A stretch of 64,000 nucleotides of DNA from NCBI GenBank assembly GCA_023431345.1, contig JAEYWK010000097.1, positions 1 through 64,000 of the forward strand, given 5' to 3'. Position numbers and translations under genes: made by a program. The stretch comes from Pseudomonadota bacterium. Its GTDB lineage: Bacteria; Myxococcota_A; Polyangia; Polyangiales; Polyangiaceae. Below the pieces are notes generated by a model. The model saw nothing but the letters and a program-made list of their open reading frames with translations. It did no database searches and was not told the DNA's origin. Position 1 is the stretch's first letter; each line of letters starts with the position of its first letter. Shown one piece after another: positions 16,211 through 24,257 of the stretch.

Positions 16211-18784
16211 GTGGAGCCGACCCCGGAGCGCCGCTCGAGTATCCCTCCGCCACGGCGCACCAGTGGCTTCGATGAGGTTCGTGACGGCGCGGGGCAATTG
16301 CGCCCCCACCAGCGCGCGCTCGCCGGGTTTCTCGAAGGCAAAGACGGCCGCGAGCTCGAGGAGCTCGGTCGCGTCGTTCGCCAGCGCATCACCCAACAAG
16401 AGGTGACGTTCAACATCCTCGGCGTGCCGGAGGGAACGAACCGCCCGTGGCAGCTGGACGCCGTACCGCTGATTCTGGAACGCGGCGACTGGCTCACGCT
16501 CTCGGCTGGGCTGCGGCAGCGCGCTCGGCTGCTGAGCGCGGTCATCCGCGACTGCTACGGTCCCCAGCAGCTGCTGCAGGCCGGCCTGATCCCCGCCGAG
16601 CTCATCCTCGGGCACCCCGAATTTCTGCGGGCCTGTCACGGCTGGCGACCGCTGGGCGGCGAGTGGCTCTCGCTCTACGCCGCCGATGTCGGGCGCACTC
16701 CGCGGGGCACCTTTTGCGTCTTCTCGGACCGCACGCAGGCGCCGACTGGCGCAGGCTACTCGCTCGAAAATCGCCTGGTCCTCGGGCGCACGCTGCCCGA
16801 CCTGTTCCGTGAATACCGGGTCGAGCGCGTCGCCGGCTTCTTTGCCAAGGTGCGGCGCGCGGTCGAGAGCCTCGCGCCGCCCGGCACCCGCGGCCAGCCG
16901 CGAGTCGTGTTGCTATCGGCGGGCGCGCGCGACGAGAGCTCTTTCGAGCACGCTTATTTGGCGCGCTACCTCGGCTACGAGCTCGTCGAAGGACGAGATC
17001 TGAGCGTTCGCGGCGGCCACGTCTACCTGAAGACGTTGTCCGGCTTGCGCAAGGTCGACGTCGTTTTGCGCCGCATCGGCGACGCGTGGTCCGACCCGCT
17101 CGAGCTGCGGGAGGACTCGTCGGGCGGCGTTGCCGGGCTCACTTCGGCGGCGCGGCTCGGCAACGTCGGCTTGGCCAACTCCCTGGGGGCCGTGATCGGC
17201 GAAACGCCGGCCCTGAAGGCTTACCTGCCCGAGCTCTGTCGGCACTTGCTCGGCGAGGAGCTGCTGCTCGAGTCCGTGCCAACCAAGTGGTGCGGTGACC
17301 CGGCGTCGCTGGCGCAGGTGCTGGCGAGCCCTGACGAGTTCGTGATCAAGCCTGCGTTCGGTGATCGACGGGGCGAGCCGTTCTTTCCGGCTTTGCTCTC
17401 GAGCGAGGCGCGCCGCGAGTTGTTCGACCGCTTGCGCCTGCACTCCGGAGACTTCGTCGCCGAGCGCTGGCCCGAGCTGTCGAGCATGCCGGTGCTCGAT
17501 CGCGGGCAGCTCTCCACGGGCACCGTCGCTTTTCGCTCATTTCTGGTGCGCGACGGCGACGACTACGACGTCATGCCGGGCGGCCTCGCGCGCATCAATG
17601 AAGCCCCCGACGGCTTGTTTCTCGCGATCAAGAGCAACGCCTTCAGCAAAGACGTCTGGATCCCTTCGGCGGCCGGCAGCGCCGAGCCACCGCTTCCGGC
17701 GATGCCCGATCAGCGCGTCGAGCTGCAGCGCGGCGGCTTGGACTTGCCGAGTCGCCTCCTCGACGACATTTTCTGGCTCGGGCGCTACGTCGAGCGCGTC
17801 GACGCTACGGTGCGCTTGGCGCGCGCCGGCTTCGAGCGCATCGGCTCCGAAGCGGGCCCCGACGCGCCGCTGGTGTTGGCTGCCATCATCGACACCCTCG
17901 GTCGCACCGGCATCATTGCGCGCCAAGCCTCTTCGCCACCCGGGGTGCTCCACGCCGCCGGCAGCCCCGGCGCCGCCGGCGGGGAAGGGTCACACGCGGA
18001 GGCGCTGCTCTACGGCCTCTTCGCGGATGGCGTGGTTCAAGGCGGCTTGCCGTCGATGCTCGGTCGCATTCACGGCCTCACCTTGAGCGTGCGCAGCCGC
18101 CTTTCGCGCGACGCCTGGCACGTGCTGCGCCGCCTCACGAGCACGCTCTCCGGCGCCGAGCCCGGGCGGCTCACCAGCCCCGTGGTCGCCATCGAAGCGC
18201 TCGATCAGCTGATCTTCGCGCTCGCGGCCGTGAGCGGCACGACCCTCGACAACATGGTCCGCGGTCACGCGTGGACGTTCCTCGATCTCGGGCGCCGCGT
18301 CGAGCGCGGCGCCTACACGCTGCAGCTCCTCCAAGCTTTTCTGACGCCGGGCGCCACCCGCCTGCACATGGAGGCGCTGCTGGAGGTCGCGGACAGCTTG
18401 CTGACCTACCGCGCGCGTTACCTGTCCAGCTTGCAAGCTGCTCCCGTCGTCGACCTGCTGCTCACCGACAGCACCAACCCCCGCTCCGTCGCCTTCCAGG
18501 TGGAGCTGACCAAGGACCACCTGCGACGCCTGCCGGGCCAAGAGACGGTCGTGCGCGGCCGCGCCGAGCGCCGCGTGATCAGCCTCGAAGGCTTGCTGCT
18601 CACCGCCGACGTCGAGCAAGCTTGCGCGGGCGACGGCGCCGGTCTGCGCCAACTGCTGGAGGATACCTTGAGCTCGTTTTGGCAGCTATCCGACGACATC
18701 AGCGCTACCTGGTTCGCGCACTTGTCGAAGGAGCGAGCGGTCTCGCCGCCGCATTGGGTCAACGAGGACTTGGAAGCGACATGA
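16211..18784 (+). CDS. Circularly permuted ATP-grasp / alpha-E fusion protein
   Basis: GTG 16211 is chosen because AGAGG precedes it by four bases and because the frame further upstream overlaps the preceding gene. The 857-residue product fuses a second permuted ATP-grasp domain (about residues 30-480) to an alpha-E domain (about 500-857). ATP-grasp blocks include IRDCYGPQQLLQAGLIPAEL, GAGYSLENRLVLGRTLP and FVIKPAFGDRRGEPFF. The alpha-E part starts RLLDDIFWLGRYVERVDATV. The fusion supports a direct physical partnership of the two domains that are separate genes upstream. Its stop overlaps the next start by four bases. Confidence 0.92.
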   Translation: MEPTPERRSSIPPPRRTSGFDEVRDGAGQLRPHQRALAGFLEGKDGRELEELGRVVRQRITQQEVTFNILGVPEGTNRPWQLDAVPLILERGDWLTLSAGLRQRARLLSAVIRDCYGPQQLLQAGLIPAELILGHPEFLRACHGWRPLGGEWLSLYAADVGRTPRGTFCVFSDRTQAPTGAGYSLENRLVLGRTLPDLFREYRVERVAGFFAKVRRAVESLAPPGTRGQPRVVLLSAGARDESSFEHAYLARYLGYELVEGRDLSVRGGHVYLKTLSGLRKVDVVLRRIGDAWSDPLELREDSSGGVAGLTSAARLGNVGLANSLGAVIGETPALKAYLPELCRHLLGEELLLESVPTKWCGDPASLAQVLASPDEFVIKPAFGDRRGEPFFPALLSSEARRELFDRLRLHSGDFVAERWPELSSMPVLDRGQLSTGTVAFRSFLVRDGDDYDVMPGGLARINEAPDGLFLAIKSNAFSKDVWIPSAAGSAEPPLPAMPDQRVELQRGGLDLPSRLLDDIFWLGRYVERVDATVRLARAGFERIGSEAGPDAPLVLAAIIDTLGRTGIIARQASSPPGVLHAAGSPGAAGGEGSHAEALLYGLFADGVVQGGLPSMLGRIHGLTLSVRSRLSRDAWHVLRRLTSTLSGAEPGRLTSPVVAIEALDQLIFALAAVSGTTLDNMVRGHAWTFLDLGRRVERGAYTLQLLQAFLTPGATRLHMEALLEVADSLLTYRARYLSSLQAAPVVDLLLTDSTNPRSVAFQVELTKDHLRRLPGQETVVRGRAERRVISLEGLLLTADVEQACAGDGAGLRQLLEDTLSSFWQLSDDISATWFAHLSKERAVSPPHWVNEDLEAT

Positions 18785-19656
18785 GGCGCTACCGCGTTCG
18801 GCACACGACTCGCTACGAGTACGAGGCCCCCGTGCTGCACGCGACGCACGCGCTTCACCTCGAGCCGCGAGCCCTCGCCCACCAAAGCGTGCTCGAGAGC
18901 CGCATCACCATCTCGCCGCATGAGGCCGAGATCCAGACGGGGCGTGACTACTTCGGCAACATCACGCACACCGTCGAGGTGCTCGCTCCGCACGAGGTGC
19001 TCGAGGTGACGAGCCAGAGCCGCGTCGAGGTGGGGCCGCCCCAGCTCGAGCTGACCCCCGCCACGCGCCTTTCATGGGAGAGAGTGCGCGAGCAGCTGGC
19101 GCAAGACCGCAGCTTGATCCCCGCGCGCGAGCTGTGCTTCGACTCCCCGCTCGTGCGCAGCCACCAGCTGCTCGCCGAGTACGCCGCGCCGACCTTCACG
19201 CCGGGCCGGCCGTTCGTCGACGCCATCGGCGAGCTGTCCGAGCGCATCTTTCGCGAGTTCCGCTATGAGCCGTTGGCGACCGACGTCAGCACCCCGCTCG
19301 CGCAAGTGCTCCGCGAGCGGCGCGGCGTTTGCCAAGATTTCGCGCAGCTGGCGGTCGGCTGTCTTCGCTCGCTGGGCCTCGCCGGTCGCTACGTCTCCGG
19401 CTACCTCGAGACGGAGCCGCCTCCAGGTCGGCCCAAGCTGGTCGGGGCCGACGCCTCGCACGCTTGGGCGTCGGCGTTCTTGCCCGCGCTCGGCTGGATC
19501 GACTTCGATCCGACGAACGCGGTCTTCCCTGGCGAACGCCACGTGACGGTCGCGTGGGGCCGCGATTTCAGTGACGTGAGCCCGCTGCGCGGCGTCGTCC
19601 TCGGCGGCGGGCAGCACTCGCTCTCCGTGGCGGTCGACGTGACGCCCGAAGACTGA
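18781..19656 (+). CDS. Transglutaminase-like cysteine peptidase family protein
   Basis: The start is ATG 18781, overlapping the upstream stop as ATGA. The 291-residue protein has the bacterial transglutaminase N domain (MRRYRVRHTTRYEYEAPVL) and a transglutaminase core with C184 (RRGVCQDFAQLA), H227 (ASHAWASAFL) and D243 (WIDFDPTN), so the catalytic triad is complete. No signal peptide is seen. It is the last gene of the cluster and resembles a shortened copy of the DUF2126-linked protein. A strong hairpin follows seven bases after its stop. Confidence 0.92.
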   Translation: MRRYRVRHTTRYEYEAPVLHATHALHLEPRALAHQSVLESRITISPHEAEIQTGRDYFGNITHTVEVLAPHEVLEVTSQSRVEVGPPQLELTPATRLSWERVREQLAQDRSLIPARELCFDSPLVRSHQLLAEYAAPTFTPGRPFVDAIGELSERIFREFRYEPLATDVSTPLAQVLRERRGVCQDFAQLAVGCLRSLGLAGRYVSGYLETEPPPGRPKLVGADASHAWASAFLPALGWIDFDPTNAVFPGERHVTVAWGRDFSDVSPLRGVVLGGGQHSLSVAVDVTPED

Positions 19657-19662
19657 ATTAGT

Positions 19663-19697
19663 GACGGCCGCCGGGCTGCGTGAACCCGGCGGCCGTC
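19663..19697 (+). terminator. Strong GC-rich hairpin ending the ATP-grasp/transglutaminase cluster
   Basis: A perfect 13-bp stem (19663-19675 with 19685-19697) and a 9-base loop start seven bases after the transglutaminase stop. No U-run follows at once; a T-rich patch lies about 25 bases further on. It probably ends the cluster transcript. Confidence 0.75.
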
Positions 19698-19770
19698 GGT
19701 TGCCGCGTATGTATTGGGTTGTTTTTCGGTCTGTCTGCTGTCGTGACTTGACCCTTGGGCGAGGAGTCCC

Positions 19771-21261
19771 TCAGGTCGAAGGTAGTCCGTGGGGGGGCGA
19801 GCTCGCGCTCAGCGGGGGTTGCAGGAAGCCCTGGCCCTCGCCCTCTTCGGGCAGGGCGATGCCGGGGTCACCGATGTAACCGTCGACGCCCATCTCGGGC
19901 ACGTCGAGGCCTGCCAGCTCGACCTCGGCCGAGACGCGGTGCCCGCCGAACAGGCGCCCGACCAGCAGGAACGAGAGCCCTGCGCTGAGGCCGACGTAGG
20001 TGATGTTGGCGACGATGCCGAGCAGCGAGGCGGCGAGCTGCCCACTATCGCCGTAGAAGAGCCCTTTGACACCGCCCGACACGCCGTTGAGGCCGTCGCC
20101 ATAAGTGCCGTTGGCGAACAGGCCGAGGGCCAAAATCCCCCACGTGCCATTGGCGCCGTGCACCGCGATGGCTCCGACGGGGTCGTCCACCTTCAGCGTG
20201 GTCTCTACGAACATCGCCGCGGCGATGACCAAGAAGCCGCCCACCGCGCCGATGAAGATGGCGGTGCCGGCGCTGACGAACGCGCAGGGCGCGGTGATGG
20301 CGACCAGGCCCGCCAGCATGCCGTTGCACATCCAGGTCGGGTCGGGCTTCTGGAATTTCAGCTTCGCGTAGAGCGTCGCGGCGAGCGCGCCCGAGGCAGA
20401 GGCCAGCATGGTGTTGACGGCGACGATCGCGAAGCGCGTGTCGCTCGGCGAGAGCGTCGAGCCGGCGTTGAAGCCGAACCAGCCGAAGCACAGGATGAAC
20501 GTGCCCAGGACCGCCATCGGGATGTTGTGTCCGGGGATGGGGTTCGGCGTGCCATCGGCGGAGTATTTGCCGATACGCGGGCCGAGCAGCTTGCAGCAGA
20601 CGAGCGCCGTCACGCCGCCGGTCATGTGCACGACCGAGGAGCCGGCGAAGTCGACGTGACCGTGACCCAAGCCGTGGTTGCGGCCGAGCGCGGAGAGCCA
20701 GCCTCCACCCCAGACCCAGTTGGCGTAGATCGGATAGATGAGCGTCGCGATGAGGAAGCTGAACGCGACGAAGGCCCCGAACTTCCAGCGCTCGGCGAGC
20801 GCTCCCGTCGGGATGGTCGCCGTGGTGTCCATGAACATCATCTGGAACAAGAACAGCGTGGCCACCGCGGGCGTGTACTGCGCGAGCGGCAGGAAGAAGC
20901 CCGTCGTGCCGAAGAGGCCCCACTCCTTGCCGGCGACGGTGATCGTGAACGCGCTCGAGAGCGAGGCGTCGCTGCCGAAGCTCGAGAGCGCGCCCACTCC
21001 GCCCATCTGCAAACCGAAGCCGATGGCCCAGAAGCCGATGATACCGATGGCGTAGACCAGGAAGTTCATCGCCATCGTGTGCGCGACGTTCTTGGAGCGC
21101 GTGAGTCCGGTTTCGACGAGCGCGAAGCCGGCTTGCATGAACATCACCATGAAGCCGCACACCAGCGTCCACGCCAAGTTGGTCGCGATGGTCAGCTGCT
21201 CGAGTCCGCGCGCGGTCTCGCTCGACTGCCTTGCCAGCTCGGAGAGTGATGGGTCGACCAT
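19771..21261 (-). CDS. amt: Ammonium transporter (Amt family)
   Basis: With the start at ATG 21261 the protein has 496 residues, normal for Amt. It has about eleven hydrophobic segments and the pore histidine pair H212 (SSVVHMTGG) and H368 (AIAVHGANGTWG). The signatures GFALVETGLTRSKNVAHTM and FGWFGFNAGSTLS are present. A start at 21306 (MVATSRL) is possible. The frame stays open far upstream but overlaps the next gene there, so a longer start is unlikely. It imports ammonium and adds to the nitrogen theme of the flanking nitrate genes. No glnK-type gene is adjacent. Confidence 0.93.
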   Translation of the reverse strand: MVDPSLSELARQSSETARGLEQLTIATNLAWTLVCGFMVMFMQAGFALVETGLTRSKNVAHTMAMNFLVYAIGIIGFWAIGFGLQMGGVGALSSFGSDASLSSAFTITVAGKEWGLFGTTGFFLPLAQYTPAVATLFLFQMMFMDTTATIPTGALAERWKFGAFVAFSFLIATLIYPIYANWVWGGGWLSALGRNHGLGHGHVDFAGSSVVHMTGGVTALVCCKLLGPRIGKYSADGTPNPIPGHNIPMAVLGTFILCFGWFGFNAGSTLSPSDTRFAIVAVNTMLASASGALAATLYAKLKFQKPDPTWMCNGMLAGLVAITAPCAFVSAGTAIFIGAVGGFLVIAAAMFVETTLKVDDPVGAIAVHGANGTWGILALGLFANGTYGDGLNGVSGGVKGLFYGDSGQLAASLLGIVANITYVGLSAGLSFLLVGRLFGGHRVSAEVELAGLDVPEMGVDGYIGDPGIALPEEGEGQGFLQPPLSASSPPHGLPST

Positions 21262-21474
21262 GAGACGTGCTCGGCGACGGTCGCTGAGCCTCGATGTCGC
21301 GACCATCGCCCTCAGCGCATTTCTCTCCTGTTTCGAAGGCGTGTCTCGCCGCGTCTGCGTGCGATTTGTAGTTTGCACGCCGCTTCTCCGTGAGCGCGAA
21401 GGTTCTTGAAATGCGCGTGACGAGAGTTCATCGTGCATCACGTCGACGAACTTCGACGCTGACTCGGAGTCACC

Positions 21475-22236
21475 ATGCCAGCCATCGAGCCCGAAGAAGG
21501 CCCCCATACGATGCGAGAGAGCGGTTTTCGTGCAAACCTCAACGGCGCTAGCCTCGCCGATCTCGTGCAGATGGAGTGTCTGTCCGGGCGCCAGCGCGTG
21601 ATTCGCGTCAGCTCGGGTAGCGACGTCGGGTACCTCTTCTTTCGCGGTGGTCAGATCGTCCACGCCATCAGCCGGCAAGACATAGGCGAGGGCGCGGCTC
21701 TCGAAATACTGCGCTGGCAAACCGGCACGTTCGAGCCGTGCAACGCCGGCTGGCCCGATCGCGACTCCATCTCATCCAATTGGCAGAACCTGCTGCTCAC
21801 CGCCGCTCAGCAACACGACGAATCGGGCCGTCACAATTTGGTTGCGTTCCCCGGCGTGCGAGCCAGCGCGCGCGCTTCCTCGCCGCCGCCCAGCGCCGCG
21901 GCTCCCCGAACGCCTTCGAGGTTGAAGGCGGGCGCGACGGGCGACGTTGCGACGCCAGCCCTCGCGCAGGTGAAGGCGGCCGTCCGCATCGATCAGACCG
22001 GCAACCTGGTCAGCTCCAAGGGCGCGGCGGAAGAGCTGACTCAGATCGCGGCTTACGCCTCGAGGTTGGCGGAGCTCGTCGGTGACGGGCTGGGCATGCA
22101 GGGCCTCGTCTCCGTCGAAGTCGTCAAGCAGCGGACGCGCACGCTGATTTACAAAGAGAAGAACGGCAACACCTTTGCGCTGACGGCCGCCCTCGAGACG
22201 GACCTGTCTCACGTGCGGGAGCGACTGGGCCTATGA
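21475..22236 (+). CDS. DUF4388 (PATAN-like) protein with Roadblock-like C-terminus
   Basis: The 253-residue protein has an N-terminal DUF4388 domain: NLNGASLADLVQMECLSGRQ, then GYLFFRGGQIVHAISRQDIG and EILRWQTGTFE. A Pro/Ala/Ser linker (about 120-165) leads to a C-terminal region with ELTQIAAYASRLAELVGDGL resembling Roadblock/LC7 regulators of small GTPases. Such proteins act in myxobacterial polarity and signalling. It overlaps the next gene, a clear Roadblock protein, by four bases (ATGA), so they probably work together. The target GTPase is not in this window. Confidence 0.75.
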   Translation: MPAIEPEEGPHTMRESGFRANLNGASLADLVQMECLSGRQRVIRVSSGSDVGYLFFRGGQIVHAISRQDIGEGAALEILRWQTGTFEPCNAGWPDRDSISSNWQNLLLTAAQQHDESGRHNLVAFPGVRASARASSPPPSAAAPRTPSRLKAGATGDVATPALAQVKAAVRIDQTGNLVSSKGAAEELTQIAAYASRLAELVGDGLGMQGLVSVEVVKQRTRTLIYKEKNGNTFALTAALETDLSHVRERLGL

Positions 22237-22715
22237 CGACCGCCATCGCTCACACGCTCGTCGCCTTGCGAGACGTGGCCGGGGTTCACGGCAGCTTCGT
22301 GTTGCGCTCGACGGGCGAGCTCGTCGACAAAGACTTGCCGAGCGTTTTCCATGAGGACCTGTTCGTCGCGGTCGGCGCGCGGCTCTCGCGCCTCGTCGAG
22401 ACGATGACGGTAGAGGGTGACGAGGTCGTCTCCGCCATCCTGCGCTTCGACGAGCATCGGCTGTACGTCAGCCGATTTTCGCACGGTTTGCTGGCGGTGC
22501 TGACCGCGAATGAAGTGAACGCGGCCGCCCTGCGCATGGCGCTCACGCTGACCACCCGCCGCCTCGAGCCCGAGCTGCTGGCGACCCTCAGCCAGCCGCC
22601 GCCTGCGGTGGTGCCGGCTCCCGCGGCGCCGACGCCATCCGCTCCACCTCCGCCGGTGCTGGCGGGGTCGCACGGTGCTCCTCGCATGTACCGCGGTCGC
22701 TTGCTCGGCGGCTGA
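22233..22715 (+). CDS. Roadblock/LC7-domain protein
   Basis: The 160-residue protein has the Roadblock/LC7 (MglB-like) core: LVALRDVAGVHGSFVLRSTG, LFVAVGARLSRLVETMT and FDEHRLYVSRFSHGLLAVLT. A disordered Pro/Ala tail of about 40 residues follows. Roadblock proteins form dimers that bind Ras-like GTPases such as MglA. The start overlaps the DUF4388 stop, which indicates coupled translation. Its partner GTPase cannot be named from this window. Confidence 0.78.
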   Translation: MTTAIAHTLVALRDVAGVHGSFVLRSTGELVDKDLPSVFHEDLFVAVGARLSRLVETMTVEGDEVVSAILRFDEHRLYVSRFSHGLLAVLTANEVNAAALRMALTLTTRRLEPELLATLSQPPPAVVPAPAAPTPSAPPPPVLAGSHGAPRMYRGRLLGG

Positions 22716-23129
22716 GCGCTTCGCCGCGCACGAGCCGTTGTCTTCCACCGACGCGCAGCGGTGCTCGCGTGCGTCGCGGCGCGCGGCGCGCGATGAAATG
22801 ACGTGCGCCGGGGGCGCGACGCGTCGCTGCGTCATTGCGCGTTCGCCTCCGACGACCATGAAACCGTGCCGACGTCGGACGATTGTTTCACGTCGTCGAG
22901 CAGGCATGTCTCTTCTGTTTCAGAAACGGTCGGGAAACGCAAAAACCGAGGTGCGTCGCTTGATCGCGATCTGCGCGTTTGGGATATTGAGATCAAACGG
23001 CAAGCGCTGACGCGAGCCGCGAACGCCGACCCAGCGGCGCGCGCTCTCGGCAGCGAACGTGTGCTCAGCCAACTCCTCCCGGTCCGACCCGGGAACAGCC
23101 GACGTGTGCCCCGACAAAGGAACCACTTG
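22716..23129 (+). other. 414-base intergenic leader upstream of the nitrate uptake operon
   Basis: No convincing gene lies here. It holds an inverted repeat CGTTTG/CAAACG (22976-22981 and 22994-22999). Two short hairpins with six-base loops follow: CGCCG-ACCCAG-CGGCG at 23024-23039 and CCCGG-TCCGAC-CCGGG at 23078-23093. A Shine-Dalgarno AAAGGA lies just before ATG 23130. The tandem hairpins suggest RNA-level control, but they do not match the A1/G4 loop rule of ANTAR targets. Confidence 0.4.
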
Positions 23130-24236
23130 ATGCACAGCTTTGCCCCGCGCTTCCTCAATATCGCGCTCTTATTCACGGTTTCTAGCGGCTCGAGCCTCGC
23201 TCTCGCCCAAGACGCGGCCGCGCCCGCCGAAGCGCCGCTCGAGGCGCCCGTCGAGGCCGCAGCCGAAGCGCCCGTCGAAGCCGCAGCCGAAGCGCCCGTC
23301 GAGGCGCCCGCAGTCGAGCCCGTCGCCGCCAAGCCGAAGCCGCCGCCCTACTCATTGCCGTGGCAGCTGCGCCCGGTGGTCGCGGGCAGCGTCGTGCGCT
23401 CCGATACCTCCTTCGCCTTCTACAAGGATAACGCCGGCAAGGAGTCGGGAGCGACGATCGCCTCGATGCTGCTCGCTAGCTACAAGGTGAGCGAGAACCT
23501 CGCGCCGCTGATTCGTCTCGGCGTGGTGTCCAGCTCACCGCCGAGCAGCCTCAAAGACTCGGCCATGAACGAGGTCGACTCGTCTCTCAATTTCCTCAAT
23601 CCGGTGCTCGGCGCGACCTACGCCATCAAGCCCGCCAAGCCGCTGCGCCTCGCCTTCTTCTTGGGCGTCACGCTGCCGATCGGCAGCGGCGGCGGCGACG
23701 ACGCGAAAATCGAGAAGACGGCCGCCAACGCCGCCGGGATCCGAGCGCGCTCCGCGATGGATAACGCGATGTTCGCCGTCAATGATTTCACGGTCTTTCC
23801 CGGGGTGGGGCTGGCCTACGTCGCGGGCGGCTTTACCGCGCAAATCGAGGCGACCGTGCTGCAGCTGACGCGCGTGAAGGGTGACGAGCAACCGCCGATG
23901 GGGGCGCCCAAGAACCCCGACAAGTCGAAGACCAACTTCACGACCGGCATTCACGTTGGCTACTTCATCATCCCGATGTTGTCGCTCAGCGGTGAGCTTC
24001 GTCATCAGCGCTGGCTCAGCACCCCCAAAGCGGTCGAGGTCGATGAGGCGCTGCCCGACGACGCGCAGCTCGGCACGCGCGATACGACGACGTTCGCCAT
24101 CGGCCCTCGCCTCCATTTCAAGTTGTCCGATTCGGTTTGGTTTCGTCCCGGCGTCGCGTTCGCGATGCCGCTCGATAACCCGATGAAGAAGGCTGAATAC
24201 AAAGTCGTGCAGCTCGATCTGCCCGTCGCGTTTTGA
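23130..24236 (+). CDS. Outer-membrane beta-barrel protein of the nitrate uptake operon
   Basis: ATG 23130 is supported by AAAGGA ten bases upstream and by the signal peptide NIALLFTVSSGSSLALAQ. A repetitive Ala/Glu/Pro/Val segment (about residues 28-70) may span periplasm or peptidoglycan. The remainder shows alternating strands such as APLIRLGVVSS, LRLAFFLGVTLPIGSGG and TGIHVGYFIIPMLSLSGELR, and ends in LPVAF with a C-terminal Phe, as many barrels do. It precedes the nitrate-binding protein by 21 bases, so it is likely the operon's first gene and perhaps an outer-membrane route for nitrate. Substrate is inferred from context only. Confidence 0.7.
   Translation: MHSFAPRFLNIALLFTVSSGSSLALAQDAAAPAEAPLEAPVEAAAEAPVEAAAEAPVEAPAVEPVAAKPKPPPYSLPWQLRPVVAGSVVRSDTSFAFYKDNAGKESGATIASMLLASYKVSENLAPLIRLGVVSSSPPSSLKDSAMNEVDSSLNFLNPVLGATYAIKPAKPLRLAFFLGVTLPIGSGGGDDAKIEKTAANAAGIRARSAMDNAMFAVNDFTVFPGVGLAYVAGGFTAQIEATVLQLTRVKGDEQPPMGAPKNPDKSKTNFTTGIHVGYFIIPMLSLSGELRHQRWLSTPKAVEVDEALPDDAQLGTRDTTTFAIGPRLHFKLSDSVWFRPGVAFAMPLDNPMKKAEYKVVQLDLPVAF
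23245..23307 (+). repeat. 24-base tandem repeat in the outer-membrane protein gene
   Basis: The unit encoding EAAAEAPV is repeated about two and a half times, with near-identical copies differing by single synonymous changes. It makes the Ala/Glu/Pro-rich spacer between the signal peptide and barrel. Copy number is likely to vary between strains. Confidence 0.7.
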
Positions 24237-24257
24237 TAACATTCAAGGAGTAGAGCA

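Noticed and set aside
21357..21380. Inverted repeat GCGTGC/GCACGC upstream of amt as an NtrC site with a sigma-54 promoter
   Set aside because: The arms are short and no GG-N10-GC element of a sigma-54 promoter was found at a suitable distance.
22976..23093. ANTAR/NasR-type antitermination target or guanidine riboswitch in the nitrate leader
   Set aside because: The two hairpins have six-base loops, but the loops read ACCCAG and TCCGAC and lack A1 and G4 together. No ykkC consensus blocks were found. Reported only as a leader with hairpins.
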